Assembly (NCBI RefSeq): GCF_014648275.1
Contig: NZ_BMQU01000002.1
Location: 310,001 to 374,000 of the forward strand
Reading direction: 5' to 3'
Source of the DNA: Pseudomonas laurentiana
GTDB taxonomy: Bacteria > Pseudomonadota > Gammaproteobacteria > Pseudomonadales > Pseudomonadaceae
Length of the DNA stretch: 64,000 bases
Part shown: in pieces, positions 9,085-17,658 of the stretch
Layout: each line of letters begins with the position of its first letter
How positions within the stretch are numbered: the stretch's first letter is position 1
Made by a program: the position numbers and the translations under genes
The notes under the pieces: model-generated
The model's database searches: none
What the model was told of the DNA's origin: nothing
Seen by the model: only the letters and a program-made list of their open reading frames with translations

Positions 9085-9657
9085 TCAGCGGGTCAGCAGG
9101 TCTACGGTAAAACAACCTGAGCGGTATACTTCACGTGACTGCATGCCCTGTTTTTGCAGGGCCTTTCTGACTGTCCGGAGAAACAGGCCATGGGACACCA
9201 CCGCCGTACGCCCGCCCGTGGTTACCCATGACTGGTACAGCTCGTCAGCGACGCCCTGCGCCCGCCGGGTTTCGTCTCGGCGGGAAGCCGCCCCCAACGA
9301 AACACCCAGCAACCACAGTACCCGGAACAACGCAAACCACTGCTTGAGGCCTATCCGCAGGAACGGGAGGCGACTCAAGCGCAGGTCATACTCATGCAAG
9401 CGGTTGTCGGTTTGAACACGCGTAGCGCCAAACAATCTGCAGGCAGTAACGTAGGCTCTATTGACCGGCGAGGACAGCACCCGCACCTCTGCCGACAACA
9501 ACGGCTGACTCAGCGGCAATTGCTGAAGAAAACCTTCGATTTCGCGCAGATCGATCTGTGTGGTCTGGTTGTACTCATCCAGAAGGCGCTTGGCCGTCGC
9601 TGCATCGCAGCGGCCGTAACAGAGCACAGGCGTAGCATGACGTATCAAGTAAATCAC
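9085..9657 (-). CDS. Histidine phosphatase family protein (phosphoglycerate mutase-like)
   Basis: 190 residues of the branch-1 histidine phosphatase fold. The catalytic RHG-type motif is at the extreme N-terminus (YLIRHATP, H7 being the phosphorylated histidine). SSPVNRAYVTA supplies the second arginine and VVSHGLFLR the second histidine. The arginine pocket is complete, so an active phosphomonoesterase or phosphotransferase is likely; the substrate cannot be read from sequence. Residues about 98-120 are hydrophobic (QWFALFRVLWLLGVSL), which is unusual for the family and may give membrane contact. It starts with GTG at 9657, supported by a GGAG 10 bases upstream. It lies 37 bases behind the apbE gene on the same strand and could be a fourth gene of that operon. 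Confidence 0.85.
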   Translation of the reverse strand: MIYLIRHATPVLCYGRCDAATAKRLLDEYNQTTQIDLREIEGFLQQLPLSQPLLSAEVRVLSSPVNRAYVTACRLFGATRVQTDNRLHEYDLRLSRLPFLRIGLKQWFALFRVLWLLGVSLGAASRRDETRRAQGVADELYQSWVTTGGRTAVVSHGLFLRTVRKALQKQGMQSREVYRSGCFTVDLLTR

Positions 9658-9694
9658 AGTGGTTAGAACTCCATTTCAATGCCAGGGTGTGCGC

Positions 9695-10648
9695 CTATTG
9701 TACCTGGCCATCAAACACAGCGATCTGTTTGAATCCATCACCGTCACGCAGCAAAAACACGGCATCCATACCCCGCTGCTGCGCCAAGGCAACGCCCTCG
9801 TCCGGGCCCAGCACCATCAACGCGGTGGCCCAGGCATCCGCGTACATGCAACTGGTGGCGACCACCGATACTGCCGCCAGCGGCGAGTGCAGTGCGCGGC
9901 CACGGGCCGGGTCCATGGTGTGCGAGTACAGTACGCCGTCGCGCTCGACCCAATGCCGGTAATCACCGGAGGTTGCGATAGACGCATCGCTGAGTTCCAT
10001 GACCCCCATCACCTCTCGCAGGCCACGCAGCGGCTTTTCGATCGCGATGTTCCAGGGGTCGCCCGAGGGTTTGTGCCCGGCTGCACGCATCTCGCCGTCG
10101 ATGCCGACCAGGTAATGCTTAATGCCCGCCTGTTCCAGGCAGTGGGCCAGTTGGTCGACGCCAAAGCCTTTGGCGATACCGTTCAGGTCCAGGGTAATGG
10201 GCAGGCGTTTACGTACGCGTTGAGTGCTGAAGTCGATTTCAAGGGCTGCCGAGGCGCGGTGTCGCGTCTGCCCCCCGTTCGCCGCCAGTACTTCAGCCGA
10301 TTGACCGCCCGCACCAAACCCCCAGGCGTTGACCAGGTCACCCACGCCGATGTCGAAGGCCCCCTGTGACTCGTGCTCAATACGCAGCGCTGTCGACAAG
10401 ACCCACAGCAAGGCATCGGGAATCTCCATCCACTCGCCGACTGGCAAGGCGTTCAACCGCATCAACGCCGAGTCGGGTTTCCAGGTGGACATCTGCTGGT
10501 CCACGGCATCGACCGCCTGAAACAACCGTGCATGCAGCACCGAGGTGTCCTGCCCCACTGGCGCATAGAAGACCGCGCTGTAGCGCGTTCCCATGGTTTC
10601 GCCATTGAGGCTGTAGCGCGCAAGCGCTGACTCAGAAAACGTCTTCAC
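9695..10648 (-). CDS. apbE: FAD:protein FMN transferase
   Basis: 317 residues. ApbE transfers FMN from FAD onto a serine or threonine of a target protein. The family landmarks are present in order: GETMGTRYS at the N-terminus, DLNGIAKGFGVD in the FAD site, SGDYRHW, HTMDPARG and the metal-binding YADAWATALMVLG. The GTG at 10648 has GGGGCG 8 bases upstream and overlaps the flavoreductase stop by 17 bases. No signal peptide or lipobox is visible with this start, whereas most ApbE proteins are exported lipoproteins; either the enzyme works in the cytoplasm here or the true start lies elsewhere. The probable substrate is the DUF2271 protein encoded two genes upstream, which has the target motif DGISGAS. 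Confidence 0.9.
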   Translation of the reverse strand: MKTFSESALARYSLNGETMGTRYSAVFYAPVGQDTSVLHARLFQAVDAVDQQMSTWKPDSALMRLNALPVGEWMEIPDALLWVLSTALRIEHESQGAFDIGVGDLVNAWGFGAGGQSAEVLAANGGQTRHRASAALEIDFSTQRVRKRLPITLDLNGIAKGFGVDQLAHCLEQAGIKHYLVGIDGEMRAAGHKPSGDPWNIAIEKPLRGLREVMGVMELSDASIATSGDYRHWVERDGVLYSHTMDPARGRALHSPLAAVSVVATSCMYADAWATALMVLGPDEGVALAQQRGMDAVFLLRDGDGFKQIAVFDGQVQ

Positions 10649-12851
10649 GGTATCGCCCCTGTACGTTGAGGGCCTCGACGTTGAGGCAAATGGGTGCCAA
10701 CAGCCCGTCAAACACCTGCCTGACGCTTTCTGCCATTTCACGTCCTCCGCACACCAACACTTGCGCCCCGCTCTGGATCAACGCCTGCAGCTTCAGCGCA
10801 TCGGCGCGAATGCGGTCTTGAACGTAGGCGCGCTCTGCTCCGCGAGAGAACGCCGTGCTCAGGTGGTTGAGCCGCCCGTCCTCCAGGTAAGTACCCAGTT
10901 CGTCCTCATAGAGGAAGTCTGTCGCGGCAGAGCGCCCACCCCAATACAGGTTGATCGGACGCGCGCGGTGGTTCTTGCGAATAAAGCCTACCAACGGACC
11001 GATCCCGGTACCCGCGCCCACCAGAATGACCGGAGCCTGCCCGGCACTCGGCCGGAAATGCGGGTGTTGCTGAACGAACGCCTCGATGCGACCGCCAAGC
11101 GGCAACGTATGCAGGTATCCCGAGCACAGCCCCTGCACGTGTCGACGCACACAAATCTCAACCACCCCGTCGCTACGGCTGGTGGCAATGGAGTAAAGCC
11201 TTGCCTCTTGCCCGTTGCCTGGCACGACACCCAGCAAGTCCCCTGGTTCGAACGCAGGCAAACGGTCTTTGCGCAGCAGCCAGGACAGCAGGTTACGCCC
11301 AGGGCGGGGTACGGGCGCAAAACGCATGACGGCGGTGCTGGTCTCGGCTGTATCACCGTAAACCACCCGCTCGATCAATTCGAGGCTGCGTGTCGGCATG
11401 GAAACACGCACTGGTTGCAGGTGCAGCGCCACACCCAATTGCTCGGCAAGGTCGTCCCCCCACTTACTGAAGGCTTCGGCATCGCCACGATCAACCGTAG
11501 CCAGGGGCAACAACGTTGAACAACCAGCGTCCGACAAGGCGTCCTGCACCCGTTGGGCATAGGCGCAAAACTGTTTGAAACGTGAATCACCAAAGCCCAG
11601 TACTGCAACCGCCACCTCAGGCCCCAACTGGGCGTGTTGCAAGCGTGCCAGGAAGGCACTGGCAGAGTCCGGCGCATGCCCATCACCGTAGGTCGAGGTC
11701 AGCACCAGCAGGCGCTTGGCCTGACGATAGCGCGGTTGCAGGCTGTTCATCGTGGCGGTATGCACGGCATGACCGGCATTCGTCAGGGCATCGTGCACGG
11801 CGCTGGCAAACGCCCAGGTGTTCGCCGACTGACTGCCTACCAGCACCACGGTATCCGCCTGTTGCGCGCCGACGTTGCCACGCAGTGTTGGCGTCAGCGT
11901 GCGCCGTTGCCACCAGATCAACGTGCCGGTAATGGCCAACAACGGCACTATCGACACACACAGGCCACACAGCAGGCTCAACCACCAGTAGCCTTCGCCA
12001 GTGTGCAACTGATAGACCGTCTCATAGACCTGACGCGCCAACGTGTGGGCCTGATAGCCCAGCCATTCGCCTGACGCCTGGTCGACGTAGCCATCGCCAG
12101 ACGCGGTTCTCAGGGTAATGACGCCGTTGCTGTCCTCGGGCTTGGGAAACTCCAGTTCACGCAGGTCGGCGATGTCAACGGCCTTGAGGGCCTTCAGGTC
12201 AGCCACGGCGGCATGCGGGCCTTGTGTCACCTGGCTGGGATAGGCCGGCTCAAGCGCCATGCCATCATCGATCAGGCCAAAGGTGACGCCGGACATGTAC
12301 AGGCCTGTCACCGACAACAGTATCAGCCCTGGCACGCTCAGGCGGCCAGCGGCCGAGTGCCAGCGCTGAGAACGGTCACCCGTTGAGCGGGCCAACAGCT
12401 TGCGCCACCCACCCATTTTTCGGGCCAACAACACCACGCCGGACAGTGACAGCAGCGCCATCACCAGGGCCACGACACCACTGACACCGCGCCCCATGTC
12501 ACCCGAGAAGAACGAACGGTGCAGGTCCCGCATCCAGGTCATGAAGGCGCCTGGCGCATAGGCGCCCAGTACTGCCCCGGTACGCGGATCGACACGCAGG
12601 GTGTCGCCACCGTGCTTCGCGTCGACCGTTACCCGTACCTCGCCTGAAGGTGCCCGCTCGATCAGCTCGACGCCGGCAACCTGCTGAGTGATCCGTGAGG
12701 CAACGGTAGCGGCGCTGACGCCCTGCAGCGGGCTACCCACCTCCAGGCGCGTGAGTGTCGGTTGCAGCGCCAGGGTCGCCCCGCTCAGGGCTACGACCAT
12801 GACCAGCACACTCAGCGCCACACCTGGCCACGAATGAAGTTTGCGCAACAT
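10632..12851 (-). CDS. PepSY-transmembrane / flavodoxin / ferredoxin-reductase fusion (sulfite reductase flavoprotein alpha-like)
   Basis: 739 residues. An N-terminal PepSY-associated membrane part has helices near 7-30, 120-145, 165-190 and 300-330, with conserved histidines in LRKLHSW, RDLHRSFF, RWHSAAG and YQLHTGEG that could hold heme. It is followed by a flavodoxin-like FMN domain (VLVGSQSANTWAFA, TSTYGDGHAPDSA) and an FNR module (RLYSIATS for FAD, VGAGTGIGPLVGF for NADPH). The protein should carry electrons from cytoplasmic NAD(P)H across the inner membrane. ATG 12851 is preferred because GAGG lies about 9 bases upstream; the ATG at 12872 overlaps the DUF2271 stop but has no ribosome site. 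It sits between DUF2271 and apbE, which fits a flavin-based extracytoplasmic electron-transfer unit. Confidence 0.9.
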   Translation of the reverse strand: MLRKLHSWPGVALSVLVMVVALSGATLALQPTLTRLEVGSPLQGVSAATVASRITQQVAGVELIERAPSGEVRVTVDAKHGGDTLRVDPRTGAVLGAYAPGAFMTWMRDLHRSFFSGDMGRGVSGVVALVMALLSLSGVVLLARKMGGWRKLLARSTGDRSQRWHSAAGRLSVPGLILLSVTGLYMSGVTFGLIDDGMALEPAYPSQVTQGPHAAVADLKALKAVDIADLRELEFPKPEDSNGVITLRTASGDGYVDQASGEWLGYQAHTLARQVYETVYQLHTGEGYWWLSLLCGLCVSIVPLLAITGTLIWWQRRTLTPTLRGNVGAQQADTVVLVGSQSANTWAFASAVHDALTNAGHAVHTATMNSLQPRYRQAKRLLVLTSTYGDGHAPDSASAFLARLQHAQLGPEVAVAVLGFGDSRFKQFCAYAQRVQDALSDAGCSTLLPLATVDRGDAEAFSKWGDDLAEQLGVALHLQPVRVSMPTRSLELIERVVYGDTAETSTAVMRFAPVPRPGRNLLSWLLRKDRLPAFEPGDLLGVVPGNGQEARLYSIATSRSDGVVEICVRRHVQGLCSGYLHTLPLGGRIEAFVQQHPHFRPSAGQAPVILVGAGTGIGPLVGFIRKNHRARPINLYWGGRSAATDFLYEDELGTYLEDGRLNHLSTAFSRGAERAYVQDRIRADALKLQALIQSGAQVLVCGGREMAESVRQVFDGLLAPICLNVEALNVQGRYREDVF

Positions 12852-12871
12852 GAGCCTGTACCTCACCGGCA

Positions 12872-13342
12872 TCAAAGGTCGTAACGGAAGCTATCGACGT
12901 AGCCATTGCCCGAGGTTGCCTTACCCGAGCCCTCGCGGGTCAGCGGCACCTGAACCTCGGCGCTGTTTTCGCGTTTGTCTTCCACCGCGGTGTCGATGCG
13001 GATCTGATAGCCGGCGTCGATCAATGCATCGGCAATGTCCACCGACACTTTCAGCGTTTCGCCACTGCCGACACTGGCACCACTGATGCCGTCGAATTCG
13101 GCAGCGTTCAGGCCGCTGCCACGAGCCCAGTCGCGCAGGTGCTTGTAGTACTTGGCCTTCTTGCCAGCCACCCACAGGGTACGTTCATACTTGCCCTGGG
13201 CATCGGTCAGGTAAATGGCAACATAGGCACCGTTGCCACGATAGGATTGCAAGGTGCTGGTGAGGGTGACCTCCCGAGCGTGTGCAAATGCCGGGGCTGC
13301 GGCGACACCCGCAAGGGCAAGGGAAAAGACAGCCTTTTTCAT
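12872..13342 (-). CDS. DUF2271 periplasmic protein, probable flavinylation target
   Basis: 156 residues with a clean signal peptide (MKKAVFSLALAGVAAAPAFA, cleavage near A20). Residues 84-90 read DGISGAS, which fits the D-x-x-[ST]-G-A-[ST] type motif onto which ApbE links FMN, here at S90. With the PepSY flavoreductase and apbE just downstream, it is best read as a periplasmic flavoprotein or electron acceptor of that reductase. The ATG at 13342 has GAGGG 7 bases upstream. It is the first gene of the operon; the promoter region carries a perfect CTTAAG-N5-CTTAAG box at 13425-13441. DUF2271 assignment is from recall of the family pattern; the acceptor role is inference. Confidence 0.82.
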   Translation of the reverse strand: MKKAVFSLALAGVAAAPAFAHAREVTLTSTLQSYRGNGAYVAIYLTDAQGKYERTLWVAGKKAKYYKHLRDWARGSGLNAAEFDGISGASVGSGETLKVSVDIADALIDAGYQIRIDTAVEDKRENSAEVQVPLTREGSGKATSGNGYVDSFRYDL

Positions 13343-13424
13343 CGAGAAGCCCTCAGGTAGAGGAAAAGATGGCTTCACGATAACCGCCATTACTTAATGG
13401 AAGCTGAACGCGCTTTTATCGGGA

Positions 13425-13441
13425 CTTAAGGGTTCCTTAAG
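13425..13441. promoter_or_regulatory. PmrA/BasR-type response regulator box
   Basis: CTTAAG, 5 bases, CTTAAG: two exact half-sites in the spacing of the known PmrA box ([CT]TTAAG-N5-[CT]TTAAG). It lies 83-99 bases before the DUF2271 start codon. No pmrAB genes are in the window. The match suggests control of the flavin operon by an OmpR-family regulator sensing iron, zinc or cationic peptides. Confidence 0.6.
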
Positions 13442-13464
13442 GTGCTTGTGCGGTACGGGCGAGG

Positions 13465-14655
13465 TCAATTGGCACGCGCTCTGCCGAACAGCAGGAGCAA
13501 TGACAGCGCCGAAAAAACTGCACCTGCGTAAAATGCCATCGCAGCGCCATAGGCTTGCCAAAGCCAGCCGGCAATCACACTGGCCAGCAACAAGGCCAGC
13601 CCACCGACCAGGTTGAACACCCCAAATGCCGTGCCTTTCAGATCGGCGGGCGTGGTATCGGCGACCAGTGTGGCCAGCGTGCCTTGGCTGAAGCCCATAT
13701 GCAGCCCCCACAGCGCAACGCCGGCCATCATCGCCCAGGTGCCTTGGGCATACGCCAGGACAAGGTCAGCCAGTATCAGCAACACCAGGCTCATGGACAA
13801 CAGTGCCGTACGGCTGACCCGGTCCGACCACTTACCGACCGGGTAGGCCGACACCATGTAGAAACCTGCCATCACCACCATGACCAGAGGCACCCAGGTG
13901 GCCGCGAAACCTGCCTGCTGCGCACGCAGAATCAGAAACGCTTCACTGAAGCGCGCCAGTGAAAACGCTGCGCCAATGGCCACGACCCACAAGTACGCCG
14001 AGGAAAACTGCCTCAACGAGGCCATCCGCAGCGGCGCACGGAAGTGTCGCTCGCCCCCTTCGTGAGCAGGCTCGCGGATCCCCACCAGCAACAGCCCAAC
14101 GGCCAGCGCAGCAGGAATCACGGCAAACCACAGTACCGACGAGATCGCCCCGGCAAACACCGTCATCAGCAGAATGGCCAGCAGTGGCCCGAGAAATGCG
14201 CCCACAGTGTCCATCGCCTGGCGCAAGCCAAAGCAGGCTCCGCGAATGGCAGCGGGCGCCACATCGGCGACCAGCGCATCGCGTGGTGCCCCCCGTATAC
14301 CTTTGCCGATCCGATCCAGAATACGTGCAGTGAACACCACGCCTGCCGAACTCGCCAACGGGAACAATGGCTTGGTCAGGGCCGCAAGCCCGTAACCGAG
14401 CAACAATAATTCCTTGCGCCGCCCGATAAAGTCGCTGAGCGCGCCGGAAAACACCTTCACGATCAGCGCAGTGGCCTCCGCCACGCCCTCGATGATACCC
14501 ACCGCCAGGATACTGATGCCGAGCTCACTGACCAGATACAGCGGCAACAGGCTATGCACCAGCTCGGACGACAGGTCCATGAACAGGCTGACAAAACCCA
14601 ACGTCCAGACCGTTCGCGGAATAACGGGAAGCGCACGATCTGCCCCCATGCTCAT
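13465..14655 (-). CDS. Major facilitator superfamily transporter
   Basis: 396 residues with about 12 hydrophobic helices and the MFS loop 2-3 motif ALSDFIGRRKEL near residue 75. A second MFS-like loop is GKWSDRVSR in the C-terminal half. The segment GKGIRGAPRDALVADV is characteristic of a bacterial MFS group with no firmly known substrate. The ATG at 14655 has AGAGGGG 7 bases upstream and is preferred over an in-frame start 57 bases earlier. It lies 117 bases downstream of ssuD on the same strand and could be part of that transcript, but nothing in the protein points to sulfur compounds. Confidence 0.88.
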   Translation of the reverse strand: MSMGADRALPVIPRTVWTLGFVSLFMDLSSELVHSLLPLYLVSELGISILAVGIIEGVAEATALIVKVFSGALSDFIGRRKELLLLGYGLAALTKPLFPLASSAGVVFTARILDRIGKGIRGAPRDALVADVAPAAIRGACFGLRQAMDTVGAFLGPLLAILLMTVFAGAISSVLWFAVIPAALAVGLLLVGIREPAHEGGERHFRAPLRMASLRQFSSAYLWVVAIGAAFSLARFSEAFLILRAQQAGFAATWVPLVMVVMAGFYMVSAYPVGKWSDRVSRTALLSMSLVLLILADLVLAYAQGTWAMMAGVALWGLHMGFSQGTLATLVADTTPADLKGTAFGVFNLVGGLALLLASVIAGWLWQAYGAAMAFYAGAVFSALSLLLLFGRARAN

Positions 14656-14772
14656 CGAGTACCCCTCTGGCAATGACCTTGGTCGGCCGGACATGCCCCG
14701 CCGCTCATGCACGCAGGAGCATAGACGATTGCCCTTCCCGGCTCCTGCGCCTTGCCTTGGTCATGCTTGGGA

Positions 14773-15927
14773 TTACGCGAGAACCTCAGGCTCGCTCACG
14801 ACGGGTCTTACCGCCGCACGCGCGTCAAAAGCGCCACCCGTCAGGACTTGATCGGCAAGCGTCACCGGCTTTTTCCCAGGCAGCAGCGGGAACACCAGCT
14901 CGGCAAAGCGAATCGCTTCTTCCAAATGCGGGTAGCCCGACAACACGAAGCTGTCGACACCCAGCTCGGCGTACTCCTGCAAACGCGCGGCAACCGTCTG
15001 TGGATCACCCACCAAGGCCGTACCGGCACCACCCCGTACCAGGCCAACACCCGCCCACAGGTTCGGGCTGACTTCCAGTTGGTCACGGCGCCCGCCATGC
15101 AGGGCAGCCATGCGTCGTTGGCCTTCGGAGTCCATGCGGGCGTAGTTGGCCTGGGCGCTGGCAATGGTGTCGTCGTCCAGGTGGCTGATCAGCCGCTCGG
15201 CGGCAGCCCAGGCTTGCTCGGTCGTTTCGCGCACGATCACATGCAGACGCACACCAAAACGTACGGTACGCCCGTATTTCGCCGCACGTTCGCGCACATC
15301 GGCAATTTTCTCGGCCACCGCAGCCGGCGGCTCGCCCCAGGTCAGGTAAGCATCCACATGCTTGGCCGCCAGCTCATGGCCGGCTGCCGAGGAGCCGCCG
15401 AAATACAGCGGTGGATAGGGTGTCTGCACCGGTGCAAAGACGTTTGAAGCCTGTTTGACGTTGACGTGCTTGCCTTGGAAATCCAGGGTCTTGCCTGCCA
15501 GCAGTTGGCGCCAAACGGTGAGAAATTCGTCTGCCGCTTCGTAACGCTGGTCGTGATCGAGGTAGACGCCCTCTGCCGCCAGCTCGGTGGCATCGCCGCC
15601 GGGTACAACGTTGAGCAGCAGTCGGCCGTTCAGCGCCTGATCGAGCGTGGCCGCTTGCCGTGCGGCCACCGTCGGGCCGCTCACCGAGGTGCGCAACGCC
15701 ACCAGCAGTTTGATCCGCTGGGTTACCGGCACCAGGCTCGCAGCGGTGACCCAGGGGTCCAGGCAACTGCTGCCGGTGGGTATCAACAAACCGTCATAGC
15801 CGAGGCTTTCTGCAGTCACTGCAATCTGGCGCATATAGGCATTGGTCGCCGGGCGACCGGACGACGACTTGCCCAGATAGCGGGTGTCACCGGAGGTGGG
15901 AAGAAACCAGAAAATCTCCAAGCTCAT
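14773..15927 (-). CDS. ssuD: FMNH2-dependent alkanesulfonate monooxygenase (SsuD/MsuD family)
   Basis: 384 residues of the bacterial luciferase-like fold; E. coli SsuD is 381. It desulfonates alkanesulfonates to aldehyde and sulfite using reduced FMN and oxygen, for sulfur supply. Family signatures run the whole length: N-terminal [37 protein letters not shown], the active-site loop ISHLDDDT and [21 protein letters not shown]. The ATG at 15927 has GAGG 12 bases upstream. No flavin reductase (ssuE/msuE) gene is adjacent, so reduced FMN must come from elsewhere. A candidate sigma54 promoter and a perfect palindrome lie upstream at 16181-16227, and the divergent neighbour is the sigma54 activator sfnR. 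Methanesulfonate (MsuD) versus longer substrates cannot be decided. Confidence 0.92.
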   Translation of the reverse strand: MSLEIFWFLPTSGDTRYLGKSSSGRPATNAYMRQIAVTAESLGYDGLLIPTGSSCLDPWVTAASLVPVTQRIKLLVALRTSVSGPTVAARQAATLDQALNGRLLLNVVPGGDATELAAEGVYLDHDQRYEAADEFLTVWRQLLAGKTLDFQGKHVNVKQASNVFAPVQTPYPPLYFGGSSAAGHELAAKHVDAYLTWGEPPAAVAEKIADVRERAAKYGRTVRFGVRLHVIVRETTEQAWAAAERLISHLDDDTIASAQANYARMDSEGQRRMAALHGGRRDQLEVSPNLWAGVGLVRGGAGTALVGDPQTVAARLQEYAELGVDSFVLSGYPHLEEAIRFAELVFPLLPGKKPVTLADQVLTGGAFDARAAVRPVVSEPEVLA

Positions 15928-16180
15928 AGGTACAGGCCTCAAAAAGGAATGCGCGGCTGACAAGGCAACCCGTTCTGGCGCAAGGCGTGCGGCATCCGTG
16001 CCGTCGGCATTTTGGCAAGCGCTCTGCGGCGCCCTGATCAGCAGCGAGGCTGGATAGACCAGGAGATGAGCAAGAGCTGTACCAGTTACGGCTGAACTGC
16101 GCTCCAGGCCCATAGGGCCGGGAAACGCCACTCAAGGAGTTGCCGCCACTCAGCCACTGGCGGCCCGGCAACTATTGCTC

Positions 16181-16200
16181 GATCAACAGCACTGTTGATC
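16181..16200. promoter_or_regulatory. Perfect palindrome upstream of ssuD
   Basis: GATCAACAG and CTGTTGATC arms of 9 bases around a CA spacer. It lies immediately downstream of the candidate sigma54 promoter, about 250 bases before the ssuD start, so it would overlap the transcription start. The TCAACA/TGTTGA core also occurs in the imperfect palindrome before sfnB at 21703-21730. Likely an operator for a shared regulator; which one is unknown. Confidence 0.45.
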
Positions 16201-16211
16201 CACTGTTGCCC

Positions 16212-16227
16212 TGCAAACACTGCCCCA
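16212..16227 (-). promoter_or_regulatory. Candidate sigma54 (-24/-12) promoter facing ssuD
   Basis: Read on the minus strand, TGGGGCA-N4-TTGCA keeps the invariant GG and GC ten bases apart and the TTGCA element. The -24 box matches the consensus TGGCACG only partly. It would give a leader of roughly 270 bases before ssuD. Support comes from the divergent sigma54 activator sfnR. Confidence 0.4.
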
Positions 16228-16480
16228 CCTGACGCCTCAGTCCATTCAATTCCCCTCGATCCAGAGCCTTTCGACCCACTTCGGCAACGCCTTAAGCTAA
16301 TAACTAAAATGTCTTTATTTAATGGTTGTTAGATCAATTACATTCAACACCGCACGCACCGATACTGTTGTGCCTTACGCAGCTCAGCAGTGTTGCCAGC
16401 CCAACAGCCCGTCAAAGACTGAACGGCTGGGCGCCAAACGGGGCGCTACAAACACCGTCTTTTTACTCATAGGCCCGACC

Positions 16481-17578
16481 ATGCAACTACTCACGCTGCC
16501 GCCCTCACCCGCACTGGCCACGTCGATCCGCGCCACCGCGCAGGTTTTCGAGGACCCTAAATCGCAAGCGCTGCTGGCGCACCTGCAACAAATCGCGCCC
16601 AGTGACGCCAGTGTCTTGATCATTGGTGAAACCGGTACCGGCAAAGAGTTGGTCGCACGTCATCTGCACAACCTGAGCGCACGGCGCAACAAGCCGTTCA
16701 TTGCAGTCAACTGCGGGGCATTTTCCGAAACGCTGGTAGAAGCCGAATTGTTCGGCCACGAAAAAGGCGCCTTCACCGGTGCCCTGAGCGCCAAGGCGGG
16801 CTGGTTTGAAGAAGCCAACGGCGGCACGCTGTTCCTTGACGAGATCGGCGACCTGCCAATGCCTATCCAGGTCAAACTGTTGCGTGTGCTACAGGAGCGG
16901 GAAGTGGTGCGCCTGGGTTCTCGCAAGAGCATCCCGATCAATGTGCGGGTATTGGCCGCCACCAACGTGCAACTGGAAAAGGCAATCAATGCCGGGCACT
17001 TCCGCGAGGACCTCTACTACCGCCTGAACGTCGTCAGCCTGGAGCTCAACCCGTTGCGTGAACGACCAGGCGATATCCTGCCGTTGATTCGCCACTTCAT
17101 TGCCGAGTACAGCCGACGCCTGGGCTATGGCGAGATCGCGCTGGATGCCGAGGCTCAACAAAAGCTGGTGAGCTACTCCTGGCCAGGCAACATTCGCGAA
17201 CTGGAAAACGTCATTCACCACACCTTGCTGATCTGCCGTGACAACCTGATACGTGCGCAGGACCTGCACCTGTCCAATCTACGTATCGAGCGCCAGGAGA
17301 GCAGCAACCACAACGACAGCGCCGAAGTATTGCTGGAACAGGCTTTCCAGAAACTGTTTGAAGAGGAAAGTGGTGCGCTGCATGAACGGGTCGAGGCGCT
17401 GCTGCTGCGAGCGGCCTACCGTTTCTCCCACTACAACCAGGTACACACCGCCAACCTGCTCGGCCTGAGCCGCAACATCACCCGGGCAATGCTGATCAAA
17501 AGCGGCGAGCTTGTGGTCAATAAACGCCAACCTGCGCCGCGCGAGACCGGCGCCAGGGCCTTCAACCTGTCGATCTGA
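16481..17578 (+). CDS. sfnR: Sigma54-dependent transcriptional activator of the SfnR type
   Basis: 365 residues made of an AAA+ sigma54-interaction domain and a C-terminal DNA-binding domain, with no N-terminal sensor or receiver; this is the SfnR architecture. Walker A is GETGTGKE near residue 48, the sigma54-contact loop GAFTGA is intact, Walker B is GGTLFLDEIGD, and SYSWPGNIRELENV marks the end of the AAA+ part. SfnR activates sulfone and sulfonate use genes during sulfate starvation. Lacking a sensor, it is probably controlled by its own expression. ATG 16481 is chosen at the family N-terminus; AGG lies about 10 bases upstream. It is divergent from ssuD and convergent with metN, and a strong terminator follows. 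Confidence 0.88.
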   Translation: MQLLTLPPSPALATSIRATAQVFEDPKSQALLAHLQQIAPSDASVLIIGETGTGKELVARHLHNLSARRNKPFIAVNCGAFSETLVEAELFGHEKGAFTGALSAKAGWFEEANGGTLFLDEIGDLPMPIQVKLLRVLQEREVVRLGSRKSIPINVRVLAATNVQLEKAINAGHFREDLYYRLNVVSLELNPLRERPGDILPLIRHFIAEYSRRLGYGEIALDAEAQQKLVSYSWPGNIRELENVIHHTLLICRDNLIRAQDLHLSNLRIERQESSNHNDSAEVLLEQAFQKLFEEESGALHERVEALLLRAAYRFSHYNQVHTANLLGLSRNITRAMLIKSGELVVNKRQPAPRETGARAFNLSI

Positions 17579-17599
17579 ATACCCGTGGTCGATAAAAGA

Positions 17600-17635
17600 A
17601 GCCCGGGGCTATCCCATCGATAGCCCCGGGCTTTT
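17600..17635. terminator. Bidirectional rho-independent terminator
   Basis: A 13-bp perfect stem (AGCCCGGGGCTAT / ATAGCCCCGGGCT) with a 7-base loop. TTTT follows on the plus strand and AAAAGAA precedes it, giving a T-rich tail on the minus strand. It separates convergent sfnR and metN and can serve both. Confidence 0.9.
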
Positions 17636-17658
17636 TCGCGTCAACAGTACAGGCCTCC

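Larger units (their letters stand above)
15928..16480. other. ssuD-sfnR divergent intergenic region
   Basis: 553 bases with no convincing gene. Besides the palindrome and sigma54 candidate listed separately, 16296-16345 is AT-rich and is the likely sigma70 promoter region for sfnR. An open frame extending sfnR upstream to 16322 lacks family similarity. Confidence 0.5.

Noticed and set aside
8967-9111. Coding-like plus-strand stretch (reads through LTYREHVGLNSRIAMF)
   Set aside because: Looked like a gene remnant, but it is short, has no identifiable parent and overlaps the phosphatase 3' end.
16013-16027. Plus-strand GG-N10-GC match as a sigma54 promoter of sfnR
   Set aside because: More than 450 bases from the gene and otherwise poor match to the -24/-12 boxes.
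16322-16480. N-terminal extension of sfnR
   Set aside because: The extra 53 residues do not resemble the family and cover an AT-rich promoter region.
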